64,000 bases of DNA, taken from NCBI RefSeq assembly GCF_014268785.2, contig NZ_JABWRD020000002.1:846001-910000 (forward strand), read 5' to 3'. Origin of the DNA: Pseudomonas shirazensis (GTDB taxonomy: Bacteria > Pseudomonadota > Gammaproteobacteria > Pseudomonadales > Pseudomonadaceae). Below, piece by piece: positions 35,430 through 46,743 of this stretch. Below the pieces are notes generated by a model, which worked only from the letters and a program-made list of their open reading frames with translations, had not been told where the DNA came from and ran no database searches. Each line of letters starts with the position of its first letter. Position 1 is the stretch's first letter. The translations under genes were made by a program, and so were the position numbers.

Positions 35430-37427
35430 TCAGTCTTCCAGCAGCTCTTCAGCAGTACCGAGGATGTTCTCCAGGGTAAAGCCGAATTCCTCGAACAGCG
35501 CCGAGGCCGGAGCCGATTCGCCGTAAGTGGTCATGCCGATAACGCGACCCTCGAGGCCAACGTACTTGTACCAGAAGTCGGCATGGGCAGCCTCGATGGC
35601 GATCCGTGCACCGACCTCAAGCGGCAGCACAGCCTGCTTGTAGCTGGCGTCCTGGGCATCGAACACGCTGGTGCATGGCATCGAGACGACGCGGACCTTG
35701 CGGCCTTGCTCGCTCAGTTGGTCGAACGCCTGTACAGCCAGGCCTACTTCGGAACCGGTAGCGATGAGGATCAGCTCAGGCTCGCCAGCGCAGTCCTTGA
35801 GCACGTAACCGCCGCGCTCGATGTCGGCGATCTGTTGCGCATCGCGCTGCTGATGTTGCAGGTTCTGACGCGAGAAGATCAGCGCCGAAGGGCCGTCCTT
35901 GCGCTGCAGCGCGTGCTTCCAGGAAACCGCCGACTCGACCGCATCGGCCGGGCGCCAGGTGTCCAGGTTCGGCGTGCTGCGCAGGCTGGTCAGCTGCTCG
36001 ATTGGCTGGTGAGTCGGGCCGTCTTCGCCCAGGCCGATCGAGTCGTGGGTGTAGACGTGGATGACGCGCTGCTTCATCAGAGCCGACATGCGCACGGCGT
36101 TGCGGGCGTATTCCATGAACATCAGGAAGGTCGCGCCGTAAGGCACCAGGCCGCCGTGCAGGGCGACGCCGTTCATGATCGCGGTCATGCCGAATTCGCG
36201 CACGCCGTAGAACACGTAGTTGCCGCTGGCATCAACGGCGTCGACGCCTTTGCAGCCTTTCCACAAGGTCAGGTTGGAGCCAGCCAGGTCAGCCGAACCG
36301 CCGAGGAACTCGGGCAGCAGCGGGCCGAAGGCGTTCAGGGCGTTCTGGCTGGCCTTGCGGCTGGCGATAGTTTCACCTTTGGCAGCAACTTCGTTGACGT
36401 AGGCCTGAGCCTTGGCCGAGAAGTCGGCAGGCAAGTCACCGGCCATACGACGTTTGAACTCGGCAGCCAGCTCTGGGTGAGCAGCGGCGTAAGCTTCAAA
36501 GCGCTGGTTCCACTCGGCTTCTGCCTTGGCACCGGCCGCCTTGGCGTCCCACTCGGCATAGATGTCGGCCGGGATTTCGAACGAGCCGTAGTTCCAGTTC
36601 AGCTCTTTGCGGGCCAGGGCGATTTCGTCATTGCCCAGCGGCGCGCCGTGGCAGTCTTCCTTGCCCTGCTTGTTCGGCGAACCGAAACCGATGATGGTCT
36701 TGCAGCAGATCAGGGTCGGACGATCGCTCTTGCGCGCCGTCTCGATGGCCATCTTGATTTCTTCGGCATCGTGGCCGTCGACGTTGCGGATCACCTGCCA
36801 GTTGTAGGCTTCGAAGCGTGCCGGGGTGTTGTCGGTGAACCAGCCGTGGACTTCGCCATCGATGGAGATGCCGTTGTCGTCGTAGAACGCCACCAGCTTG
36901 TTCAGGCCCAGAGTGCCGGCCAGCGAGGCGACTTCATGGGAGATGCCTTCCATCAGACAGCCATCGCCGAGGAACACGTAGGTGTTGTGGTCGACGATGT
37001 TGTGGCTGTCACGGTTGAACTGCGCCGCCATGACTTTTTCGGCGAGGGCGAAGCCGACCGCATTGGCCAGGCCCTGGCCGAGTGGGCCAGTGGTGGTCTC
37101 GACGCCCGGGGTGTAGCCGAACTCAGGGTGGCCCGGGGTGCGGCTGTGCAGCTGACGGAAACCTTTGAGGTCTTCGATCGACAGGTCGTAGCCGGTCAGG
37201 TGCAGCAGCGAATAGATCAGCATCGAGCCGTGGCCGTTGGACAGCACGAAGCGGTCACGGTCGGCGAAGCTCGGGTTGCTCGGGTTGTGCTTCAGGTAGT
37301 CGCGCCAAAGCACTTCGGCGATATCCGCCATGCCCATTGGGGCACCGGGATGGCCGCTGTTGGCCTTTTGCACGGCATCCATGCTGAGGGCACGAATGGC
37401 GTTGGCACGATCACGACGGCTGGGCAT
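35430..37427 (-). CDS. tkt: Transketolase
   Basis: A 665-residue thiamine-diphosphate enzyme of the pentose phosphate pathway moving two-carbon units between ketoses and aldoses. ThDP motifs: [18 protein letters not shown] (GDG...N region continues to DNGISIDG), substrate histidines in [20 protein letters not shown] and [18 protein letters not shown], and the pyrimidine domain [16 protein letters not shown]. The ATG at 37427 follows GGAGACTTAGCG and gives [20 protein letters not shown] frame upstream to 37598 is not family-like. It is the first gene of the run tkt, epd, pgk, (lipoproteins), fba on this strand, and is divergent from the ArsR-methyltransferase gene. Confidence 0.96.
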   Translation of the reverse strand: MPSRRDRANAIRALSMDAVQKANSGHPGAPMGMADIAEVLWRDYLKHNPSNPSFADRDRFVLSNGHGSMLIYSLLHLTGYDLSIEDLKGFRQLHSRTPGHPEFGYTPGVETTTGPLGQGLANAVGFALAEKVMAAQFNRDSHNIVDHNTYVFLGDGCLMEGISHEVASLAGTLGLNKLVAFYDDNGISIDGEVHGWFTDNTPARFEAYNWQVIRNVDGHDAEEIKMAIETARKSDRPTLICCKTIIGFGSPNKQGKEDCHGAPLGNDEIALARKELNWNYGSFEIPADIYAEWDAKAAGAKAEAEWNQRFEAYAAAHPELAAEFKRRMAGDLPADFSAKAQAYVNEVAAKGETIASRKASQNALNAFGPLLPEFLGGSADLAGSNLTLWKGCKGVDAVDASGNYVFYGVREFGMTAIMNGVALHGGLVPYGATFLMFMEYARNAVRMSALMKQRVIHVYTHDSIGLGEDGPTHQPIEQLTSLRSTPNLDTWRPADAVESAVSWKHALQRKDGPSALIFSRQNLQHQQRDAQQIADIERGGYVLKDCAGEPELILIATGSEVGLAVQAFDQLSEQGRKVRVVSMPCTSVFDAQDASYKQAVLPLEVGARIAIEAAHADFWYKYVGLEGRVIGMTTYGESAPASALFEEFGFTLENILGTAEELLED

Positions 37428-37602
37428 CGCTAAGTCTCCTGGGGGCTTGAATAAGTTATGAAGCGCAAAAAAGACGACCATTTTCCCCCACAGTCGGCTC
37501 CGGGGCAATGACGGATGGTCGCAGTTGGGTGTTTTTCCTGTGATTGATGAGCGATTCGCGAGAATAGACGGTGGTTCGGACTGACTCGGGCCATCCATCG
37601 TC

Positions 37603-37626
37603 CAATATCAAAACTTTTTGATATTG
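37603..37626. promoter_or_regulatory. 24-bp palindrome upstream of the ArsR-methyltransferase/metK operon
   Basis: Arms CAATATCAAAA (37603-37613) and TTTTGATATTG (37616-37626) are perfect complements around a two-base CT centre. This 12-2-12-like spacing is typical for ArsR/SmtB dimers. It lies about 41 bp before the ATG of an ArsR-family gene and just upstream of a possible -35 element, so autoregulation of the operon and control of metK are likely. It could also serve the divergent tkt promoter. Confidence 0.7.
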
Positions 37627-37629
37627 CCC

Positions 37630-37658
37630 TTGCGAGGGCAACCTTGCCTGACTAGACT
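37630..37658 (+). promoter_or_regulatory. Possible sigma-70 promoter of the ArsR-methyltransferase/metK operon
   Basis: TTGCGA (37630-37635), 17 bp, TAGACT (37653-37658) is a 4/6 plus 4/6 match. Initiation would fall close to the ATG at 37667, giving a very short or no leader. No clear ribosome-binding site precedes the ATG, in line with that. An alternative -35 TTGATA lies inside the palindrome. Confidence 0.35.
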
Positions 37659-37666
37659 GCCGCGCT

Positions 37667-38668
37667 ATGAATCTTCCCGCGCAACCATTGGCCCTGCAAC
37701 GCAGCGACGACCTGGCAGCTTTATGCAAAGCCAGCGGCGACGAGCTGCGCCTGCATGTATTGCGCGCGCTGGCCAGTGACTCGTTCGGCGTGCTCGAACT
37801 GGCGCAGATCTTCGACGTCGGCCAGTCCGGCATGAGTCATCACCTCAAGGTGCTGGCCCAGGCCGAACTGGTGGCCACGCGCCGCGAAGGCAACGCCATC
37901 TTCTATCGGCGCGCCCTGCCTGACAGCCTGCGTCCCGGTGGCCGGCTGCATACGGCACTGCTTGAAGAGGTCGACGACCTCGCGTTGCCGGCCGCAGTGC
38001 AGGCGCGCATTGCCCAGGTGCAACAGCGCCGTGCCGCTACCAGCCAGGACTTCTTCCTGCGTGTGGAAGAAAAGTTTCGTGCCCAGCAGGACTTGATCGC
38101 CGGCTTGCCGCAGTACCGCGAGAGCCTGCTGGCACTGCTCGACAAACTCAGCTTCGGCGCTGACGCCAGTGCCCTTGAAGTCGGCCCGGGTGACGGTGGT
38201 TTTCTGCCCGACCTGGCCCGGCGCTTTGCCAGCGTCACGGCGATGGACAACAGCCCGACCATGCTCGAGCTGGCGCGCCAGGTCTGTGAACGAGAAAGCT
38301 TGAGTAATGTAAACCTGCAGTTGGCCGATGCATTGGGTGCAACGGATGTGACAGCCGACTGCGTAGTGCTGAACATGGTCTTGCACCATTTCAGCGATCC
38401 GGCCCAGGCCCTGCGCCTGCTGGCCAAACGGGTAAAGGCAGGCGGCAGCCTGCTGGTCACCGAACTGTGCAGCCATGATCAGCATTGGGCCCGCGAGGCC
38501 TGCGGCGATCTCTGGCTGGGCTTTGAGCAGGATGACCTGGCCCGTTGGGCCCGGGCAGCAGGGCTGGCTCTCGGAGACAGCCTGTATGTGGGCTTGCGTA
38601 ACGGTTTCCAGATCCAGGTCCGCCATTTTCAGCGGACGGCTGGCGACATCACCATCGGTAAATTTTAG
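37667..38668 (+). CDS. ArsR-family regulator fused to a SAM-dependent methyltransferase domain
   Basis: A 333-residue two-domain protein. Residues about 12-95 form an ArsR winged helix (ELRLHVLRALASDSFGVLEL, DVGQSGMSHHLKVLAQAELV). Residues about 150-320 form a class I methyltransferase with motif I ALEVGPGDGGFLPDLARRF, then MDNSPTMLELARQ and VVLNMVLHHFSDPAQALRLL. No metal-binding cysteine pair is seen in the helix-turn-helix. It lies 12 bp upstream of metK in one operon. The SAM/SAH-type pocket and context suggest that it senses SAM or S-adenosylhomocysteine to control metK, like the SahR regulators described in Proteobacteria, rather than methylating a small molecule; this is inference. A near-perfect palindrome upstream is its probable target. 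Confidence 0.87.
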   Translation: MNLPAQPLALQRSDDLAALCKASGDELRLHVLRALASDSFGVLELAQIFDVGQSGMSHHLKVLAQAELVATRREGNAIFYRRALPDSLRPGGRLHTALLEEVDDLALPAAVQARIAQVQQRRAATSQDFFLRVEEKFRAQQDLIAGLPQYRESLLALLDKLSFGADASALEVGPGDGGFLPDLARRFASVTAMDNSPTMLELARQVCERESLSNVNLQLADALGATDVTADCVVLNMVLHHFSDPAQALRLLAKRVKAGGSLLVTELCSHDQHWAREACGDLWLGFEQDDLARWARAAGLALGDSLYVGLRNGFQIQVRHFQRTAGDITIGKF

Positions 38669-38680
38669 GAACCCGTCGAG

Positions 38681-41690
<3,010 letters not shown>

Positions 41691-41750
41691 TTTTGCCGGA
41701 TCAGGGCAGCATTTCCCTTTTCGCTGCCCTGCACCCGACTGGAGTCCCCG

Positions 41751-42143
41751 ATGAAACTGATCTCTACCCTCGCCCTGTCCGCCTTGCTTGGCCTCACTGC
41801 CCACGGCGCGCTGGCTGCCGAGCAGACCGAGCTCAAAGGTTGCGCCGCCAAGAAGCAAGCGATCAGCGAACAGATCGAGCAGGCACGTGCCCACGGCAAC
41901 AGCAACCAGCAGGCTGGCCTTGAAAAAGCCCTGAGCGAAGTGACTGCCAATTGCACCGACAGCAGCCTGCGCAAAGAGCGCGAGCAGAAGGTGCTGGATG
42001 CGCGTCACGAAGTGAACAAGCGCACCAAGGATCTGGACAAGGCCATGAAGCGCGGCGACTCCGAGAAGATCAACAAGCGTAAAGACAAGCTTGCCGAATC
42101 GAAAAAGGAGCTGCAGGAAGCGCTCGACGATCTGGAAAAGTGA
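41751..42143 (+). CDS. DUF1090 family periplasmic protein (YqjC-like)
   Basis: A 130-residue protein with a Sec signal peptide (MKLISTLALSALLGLTAHGA, cleaved near ALA-A), then a mostly helical, highly charged chain (NKRTKDLDKAMKRGDSEK, INKRKDKLAESKKELQEAL). Two cysteines, C31 and C67, are conserved in DUF1090, often with KGCAAKK at the start as seen here. Coiled-coil character is strong. Function is unknown. Confidence 0.84.
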   Translation: MKLISTLALSALLGLTAHGALAAEQTELKGCAAKKQAISEQIEQARAHGNSNQQAGLEKALSEVTANCTDSSLRKEREQKVLDARHEVNKRTKDLDKAMKRGDSEKINKRKDKLAESKKELQEALDDLEK

Positions 42144-42194
42144 CCACTCCGACGCCACGCTGAACCGTGAGCGCGCTGCCGGCGTCAGCGCGGC

Positions 42195-42641
42195 CTAGTG
42201 GTTACGAAATTCGGTGTGGCAGGCCTTGCAGGCCGCTTCGACCTTGTCCATAGGCGCTTGCAACTGCGCTGCGTTCAGCGGTTTGTTGCTGCTCGCGGCA
42301 ACCAGTTTGCCGGTCACGCCTTCCAGTTGCCGGGCCAGCTCCTCGAAGCGCGCCTGGCGCTGCCAGACCTCGGCCCGCGCACTGCTGTCGCCGCCGTCCT
42401 GAACCTGCACAAAATGCTTCCAAGGGGCATGCGCCAGGCCATCGAGCTTGATGGCACCGGCAGCGAACTTGTCGCCATCGAACGGCAAGCGTCCGCGCAG
42501 CATGCCGCCAAGGTCTTCGCTGGTGTTGAGCATCTGTTTGAAGATCGCCTTGCGCTGCCCGAGCGGTGAGTTAGGATCGACACGGTCGCAGCCCAGCAGG
42601 GCCAGGCTGGCTACCAGCAGCACGGTGAAACATTTGAACAT
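42195..42641 (-). CDS. Cytochrome c'-family lipoprotein
   Basis: A 148-residue precursor. A lipobox is clear in LLVASLALLGCDR. The mature chain is a four-helix bundle typical of cytochrome c' with the haem motif CKACH only nine residues from the C-terminus (AACKACHTEFRNH), the classical class II arrangement. It should be attached to a membrane facing the periplasm and bind haem c; the role (electron transfer or NO/peroxide protection) is not evident. The ATG at 42641 gives the signal; a longer frame upstream is not family-like. It is convergent with the DUF1090 gene and divergent from mltA. Confidence 0.85.
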   Translation of the reverse strand: MFKCFTVLLVASLALLGCDRVDPNSPLGQRKAIFKQMLNTSEDLGGMLRGRLPFDGDKFAAGAIKLDGLAHAPWKHFVQVQDGGDSSARAEVWQRQARFEELARQLEGVTGKLVAASSNKPLNAAQLQAPMDKVEAACKACHTEFRNH

Positions 42642-42756
42642 CACGGTCACATTGGCATCGGGAGAGGGCCGACAGTATCCTCGCCTGCTCGACAAAGACC
42701 AATACCCTTACAGAAAACAGGGGCAGCCACGCCGCCGCCCGCTCAAGGATTCAACC

Positions 42757-43908
42757 ATGAAATCTGCACTGCGCCACCTCGCCTGGGCGCTGCCTGCCCT
42801 GGCCCTGCTGGCCGGCTGCAACGGCGGTGACAGCACCAAGCCTGAGCCCCACGCCATTGCCACCTATGCCCCCGCCACCTGGAAAGACCTGCCCAGCGTC
42901 AGTGATGCTGATCTGTTGGCGGGCTTTCAGGCCTGGCGCGTCGGCTGCGAGAAGCTCAAGCGCGATACGGTCTGGGCGGCGACCTGCGAGGCGGCGCTAC
43001 GCATTCCTGACGATGCCGCCCAGGCCCGCGCGTTTCTCCAGCAGAACCTGCAGGTGTACGGCCTGCGCTCGGCCGAGAACAACGCTACCGGGCTGATCAC
43101 CGGCTATTACGAGCCGGTCTACCCGGGCAGCCTGACCCGCACTGCGGCTGCCCAGGTGCCGGTATATGGCGTGCCGCAGGACATGATCGTGGTCGATCTG
43201 GCGAGTATTTACCCTGAGCTCAAGGGCAAGCGTCTGCGCGGGCGCCTGGAAGGCCGCGTGCTCAAGCCCTACGACACCTCGGAAAGCATCTATCGTGATG
43301 GCGTCAACGCACCTGTGCAGGCCTGGCTGACGGACCCGATGGACCTGCAATTTCTGCAGATTCAGGGCTCTGGCCGGGTTCAGTTGGAAGACGGGCGCCA
43401 GTTGCGCCTGGGTTACGCCGACCAGAACGGCCACCCGTATCGGCCGATTGGCCGCTGGCTGATCGAACAAGGCCAGTTGAAGAAAGAAGATGTCAGCATG
43501 GGCGCGATTCACGCCTGGGCCCAGGCCAACCCGCAGCGGGTACCGGAGTTGCTGGCGAGCAACCCCAGTTACGTGTTCTTCAGCACCCGGCCGGACAGCA
43601 ACGAAGGCCCGCGCGGCTCGTTGAACGTGCCGCTGACCGCAGGGTACAGCGTCGCCATCGACCGCAAGGTGATCCCGCTGGGCAGCCTGCTGTGGCTGTC
43701 GACCACCCGCCCGGATGGTTCACCCGTGGTGCGCCCGGTCGGCGCGCAGGATACCGGCGGGGCGATCACCGGCGAAGTACGTGCCGACCTGTTCTGGGGT
43801 ACCGGACCGCAAGCCGGTGAGTTGGCCGGCAACATGAAGCAGCAAGGGCAGATCTGGATGCTCTGGCCCAAAGGTCAGCCATTGCCTGAGCTACCCAAAG
43901 TCCCCTGA
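42757..43908 (+). CDS. mltA: Membrane-bound lytic murein transglycosylase A
   Basis: A 383-residue outer-membrane lipoprotein that cleaves peptidoglycan glycan strands to 1,6-anhydromuropeptides. Lipobox LALLAGC near residue 23. The double-psi barrel and MltA core show GLITGYYEPVYPGSLTRTA, LQIQGSGRVQLEDGRQLR, LGYADQNGHPYRPIGRWLI and the 3D-domain region with catalytic aspartate in GAQDTGGAITGEVRADLFWG. The start at 42757 begins the signal peptide; the frame remains open upstream to 42448, but that part is divergent and overlaps the cytochrome gene. It is followed by a REP unit interrupted by an IS110 element. Confidence 0.94.
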   Translation: MKSALRHLAWALPALALLAGCNGGDSTKPEPHAIATYAPATWKDLPSVSDADLLAGFQAWRVGCEKLKRDTVWAATCEAALRIPDDAAQARAFLQQNLQVYGLRSAENNATGLITGYYEPVYPGSLTRTAAAQVPVYGVPQDMIVVDLASIYPELKGKRLRGRLEGRVLKPYDTSESIYRDGVNAPVQAWLTDPMDLQFLQIQGSGRVQLEDGRQLRLGYADQNGHPYRPIGRWLIEQGQLKKEDVSMGAIHAWAQANPQRVPELLASNPSYVFFSTRPDSNEGPRGSLNVPLTAGYSVAIDRKVIPLGSLLWLSTTRPDGSPVVRPVGAQDTGGAITGEVRADLFWGTGPQAGELAGNMKQQGQIWMLWPKGQPLPELPKVP

Positions 43909-43918
43909 GCCAATCGCC

Positions 43919-44035
43919 CCCCTGTAGGAGCGGCCTTGTGTCGCGAAAGGCCCGCATAGCGGGCCCGGCAATTTCGGCGGCGAAGCTGAGATCTGGGGCC
44001 GCTGCGCGACCCTTTTGCGACACGAGGCCGCTCCT
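43919..44035. repeat. REP pair (BIME) after mltA, interrupted by the IS
   Basis: The first unit, CCCTGTAGGAGCGGCCTTGT then GTCGCGAAAGGCCCGC, runs into the inverted unit GGGGCCGCTGCGCGAC, then CGACACGAGGCCGCTCCT at 44018-44035. The second unit should end in ACAGGG; that remainder is found at 45261, beyond the IS. Joining 44035 to 45261 restores GGCCGCTCCT-ACAGGG, an intact REP end. Confidence 0.9.
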
Positions 44036-44044
44036 TGTATCTCG

Positions 44045-44240
44045 ACTTTCGCTTCCAAAGAAGCGAAAGTTCTCGACTGATCATCGAGGGAAGGTCATGA
44101 AGCCGAGCCGCTCCTAGGGCATCGAGCCCGCATTGTAGATGGTGCTCTGACCTTCCAACCCCACTCGACAAGTCCGAACGGTATCTAGTGCCCGCCTCCG
44201 GCGTGAGCACGCATTCACAAGGTAGAACAGAGTGCTGGGT
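44045..44240 (+). ncRNA. Candidate bridge RNA (seekRNA) of the IS110 element
   Basis: Left-end noncoding RNA with visible architecture. A 5' hairpin has stem ACTTTCGCTT/AAGCGAAAGT (44045-44070). The target loop is closed by GGAAGGTCA/TGACCTTCC (44089-44097 with 44148-44156). It holds left guide GCCGCTCCT (44107-44115, equal to target 44027-44035), a small GGGC/GCCC hairpin, and right guide TGTAG (44134-44138, complement of the right target CTACA). The donor loop, 44158-44240, holds left guide ACGGTATCT (44178-44186, equal to the right end at 45252-45260), an inner GTGC..CGCC/GGCG..GCAC stem, and right guide ACAAG (44217-44221, complement of CTTGT at the core plus left end). Both guide pairs show the IS621 logic. 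Confidence 0.8.
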
Positions 44241-44271
44241 GATCGACTTTCGTAGTTTGAAGGAGAGGATC

Positions 44272-45243
44272 ATGTCCATTTTTGTTGGCGTTGATGTTGC
44301 CAAAAGATCTTTCGACATTGCCACCACGTTGACCAACGGGAAGAAGCGCACCAAGGCAAAGCTTCCCAATGATTCCGCAGGGTTTGCCCAGTTCAGCGAC
44401 TGGCTTGAGCGTCACGCAGGACCCGGAACCTGGATTGTCATGGAGGCCACGGGCACCTATCACGAAGCGCTTGCCGAGCACTGCCACGACCAAGGCTATC
44501 GGGTGTGCATTCTGAACCCGGCGGTGATTGCGAAATTCGCTGATGTGGAGCTTCGCCGCGTCAAAACCGATAGGGCTGACGCGAAGGTAATTGCTGCCTA
44601 CAGCCAACAGAACGCCGACTCGCTTCGCCAGTGGGAGCCTGAGCCGCCAGCACAGCGCCGCTTGCGTGCTCTGGTGCGCCGACTGGACGACCTCAAGGAA
44701 ATGCGCCAGATGGAGCAGAATCGCTTGGATGTCGCACAAGATGCGGTGAAGCAATCGATTCAAGACGTGATCGGGCACATCATCAAAGAGCTGGAAAAGA
44801 CCAGAAAAGCCATTGAGCAGACGATCGATGACGATCCAGATCTGCGCGGGCGGCGCGACCTGATTACCTCGATCGACGGTCTGGGCGAGACCACCGCCGC
44901 GTTGCTGTTGGCCGAGCTGGGCGATCCCCTGAAATACCAAAGCCCATCTGCAATTGTCGCCTTCTCAGGCCTGAACCCCGTGATGCAACAGTCGGGCGAG
45001 TTCACAGGCCAGAGCACCATTTCGCGCACAGGCGCCTCAAGGTTGCGAGCGGGCCTGTGGATGTCGGGCACCGTCTCGATCAGGCATAACCCAGTCGTAA
45101 AGGCACTGGCAGAGCGTTTGAGCAGCCGGCACAAGGCCTACAAGCAGATCGTGTGTGCGGCAATGCGCAAGCTGCTGCATCTGGTTTACGGGGTGGTGAA
45201 GTCGGGCAAACCGTTTGACCCCCAAATCGCCCTTGCGGGGTGA
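44272..45243 (+). CDS. IS110-family transposase
   Basis: A 323-residue RNA-guided DDE/RuvC-like plus serine recombinase. The N-terminal DEDD domain starts IFVGVDVAKRSFDIA (first D at residue 8), with E in MEATGTYHEAL and the pair in RVKTDRADAKVIAAYS. A long helical part follows (about 130-190). The Transposase_20 domain has SIDGLGETTAALLLAELGD, AFSGLNPVMQQSGE and ISRTGASRLRAGLWMSG with the expected serine. Intact, with no frameshift. AAGGAGAGGATC precedes ATG 44272; the frame is open upstream into the RNA region, but the conserved start is clear. Confidence 0.95.
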   Translation: MSIFVGVDVAKRSFDIATTLTNGKKRTKAKLPNDSAGFAQFSDWLERHAGPGTWIVMEATGTYHEALAEHCHDQGYRVCILNPAVIAKFADVELRRVKTDRADAKVIAAYSQQNADSLRQWEPEPPAQRRLRALVRRLDDLKEMRQMEQNRLDVAQDAVKQSIQDVIGHIIKELEKTRKAIEQTIDDDPDLRGRRDLITSIDGLGETTAALLLAELGDPLKYQSPSAIVAFSGLNPVMQQSGEFTGQSTISRTGASRLRAGLWMSGTVSIRHNPVVKALAERLSSRHKAYKQIVCAAMRKLLHLVYGVVKSGKPFDPQIALAG

Positions 45244-45283
45244 GGGTCAAGACGGTATCTACAGGGACGGTGTAGTGGCTGGG

Positions 45284-45670
45284 TTACGCGGAAACCACAA
45301 AGAACGCCACGATCAGCGCCAACCCGGCAAACCACACTATCGAGCGCAATATCGCCCAATCGGCCAGGTAGCAGATGATGAACAGCAACCGGCTGGTGAT
45401 GTACATCACCCCCAACACATCCTGGGTCACTTGCTCGGCGTTGCCGACGATATCAGCCACCAGTACCGCCGCCGCAAAGGCCGGGAACGCTTCATAGCTG
45501 TTCTGCTGGGCCGCATGGGCGCGGCGTGGCAGCCCTGACAGCGTGTCCAGAAACGCACGCGGATCGTGGTTGTGCTGCATGCCGAAACGGCCGCTGCTGA
45601 GTTTGGCGATCAACGCACACAGCGGCGGCAGGATCATCGCGATCAAAATGCACCACAGGGCAACGGTCAT
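45284..45670 (-). CDS. MAPEG-family membrane protein
   Basis: A 128-residue protein with four hydrophobic segments. The family block ALIAKLSSGRFGMQHNHDPR and the conserved RAHAAQQNSYEAFPAFAAAV (RxxxNxxE-type) mark MAPEG proteins, relatives of microsomal glutathione transferases; bacterial members are mostly uncharacterised. It lies 31 bp downstream of the EamA-type gene on the same strand, so the two may be co-transcribed. It ends 24 bp from the right end of the IS110 element, which therefore entered its 3' flank without damage. Confidence 0.88.
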   Translation of the reverse strand: MTVALWCILIAMILPPLCALIAKLSSGRFGMQHNHDPRAFLDTLSGLPRRAHAAQQNSYEAFPAFAAAVLVADIVGNAEQVTQDVLGVMYITSRLLFIICYLADWAILRSIVWFAGLALIVAFFVVSA

Positions 45671-45701
45671 GGACAGAATTCCTTGTTCAAAAGAGTTGGA
45701 T

Positions 45702-46535
45702 TCAGAGCTTCATCACCAGCATGCCTGCCAGCACCAGCCCGCAAGCTAAGAGCCTCGGTCCGCCGAAAGGTTCTTTGAGGTAGCGCATGCCCAGCAGCAC
45801 CACCAGAATTACGCTGATCTCGCGCAACGCCGCCGCCTCGGCCACCGACCCCAGGTGCATCGCCCACAGCACCAGAGCGTAGCTGGCCAGCACGCAAACA
45901 CCGACCGCCAGGCCCAGCCGCCATTGGTTACGCCAGAACTGCACGAACGGTGCACGCCGAGCGCTGCCGGCCAGCAGCGGAAACGGCCAGGTACTGAGCA
46001 AGGTCAGCCACACCAGATAATCCCAGGGTTTGCCCCACGCACGCACGCCCTGGCCGTCGAACCAGGTGTAGCAGCCTATGCACAGCCCGATCAGGCCCAC
46101 CACCGGCAACATCGACCACGGCAAGCGCGCCCCGCCGCCGCCCTGCCAGAGCAGGCAGGCCATACCACACGGGATCAGCAAGATGCCGATGATCTGCTGA
46201 TCGCTGAGGGTCTCGCCGGCAAACGCCAGAGTAAGACCCAGCACCACCAGCGGTGACAAACCGCGCATCAGTGGGTAAACCAGACCCAGGTCGCCCACCC
46301 GATAGGCCTTGATCAGCAAGACCCGGTAGATCTGCTGGGCCAGCGCCGAAACCAGCAGCCAGGGCCAGATTTCGCCAGGCGGGAAATCGACGAACCACAC
46401 AGCCACCACAGCGAACAGCAACGCTACCGAGTCCATGCTGGCGATCACCAGCAGCCGTTCGCCACTGAACTTGACCAGGGTGTTCCAGATGGCATGCAAC
46501 AGGGCTGCGACAAGGACAAGAACGGTTGCCAGCAC
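45702..46535 (-). CDS. EamA/DMT-superfamily transporter
   Basis: A 277-residue protein with about ten hydrophobic segments (ATVLVLVAALLHAIWNTLVK begins it; EISVILVVLLGMRYLKEPFG near the end is the family second-repeat motif). It is a probable metabolite exporter, substrate unknown. The GTG at 46535 is the most likely start: AAGGA lies 8 bp upstream and translation begins MLATVLVLVAALLHAIW. A longer frame to 46577 would add a hydrophilic leader. It precedes the MAPEG gene. Confidence 0.85.
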   Translation of the reverse strand: MLATVLVLVAALLHAIWNTLVKFSGERLLVIASMDSVALLFAVVAVWFVDFPPGEIWPWLLVSALAQQIYRVLLIKAYRVGDLGLVYPLMRGLSPLVVLGLTLAFAGETLSDQQIIGILLIPCGMACLLWQGGGGARLPWSMLPVVGLIGLCIGCYTWFDGQGVRAWGKPWDYLVWLTLLSTWPFPLLAGSARRAPFVQFWRNQWRLGLAVGVCVLASYALVLWAMHLGSVAEAAALREISVILVVLLGMRYLKEPFGGPRLLACGLVLAGMLVMKL

Positions 46536-46743
46536 GCGAGGTTTCCTTGGAGGGCTCAGACTCAGAGGTCGGCACAATATAGCGGGTTACGCGGCGGACA
46601 GGGCCAGGGCGCCCTTGTACATATTTTGAACGATTCGGACATTTCTGGTCATAGAGTGTGTCCCACGCCCCCTGCTGGACCATCAAACCTCTGACCCGAG
46701 CGATTCGGGTCCGACTTGGAAGCCACTTTTTACAGGATTCGGG

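Larger units (their letters stand above)
44036..45260 (+). mobile_element. IS110-family insertion sequence inside a REP unit
   Basis: The element is about 1225 bp. It begins TGTATCTCGAC and ends GACGGTATCT, with the core dinucleotide CT on both sides: 44034-44035 belongs to the REP and 45259-45260 is the matching right copy. There is no target duplication and no terminal inverted repeat, as normal for IS110. The transposase gene leaves about 236 bp on its left and only 17 bp on its right. That layout, with noncoding DNA mainly upstream of tnp, is the IS110 (not IS1111) subgroup, in which the bridge RNA lies at the left end. Bounds come from rejoining the flanking REP and are probably exact. 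Confidence 0.92.

Noticed and set aside
33017..35479. An 820-codon open frame opposite pgk and epd
   Set aside because: It spans two recognised genes and an intergenic REP on the other strand and has no recognisable domain.
44036..45260. IS1111-subgroup assignment
   Set aside because: No terminal inverted repeats were seen and the noncoding DNA lies upstream of the transposase gene, not downstream.
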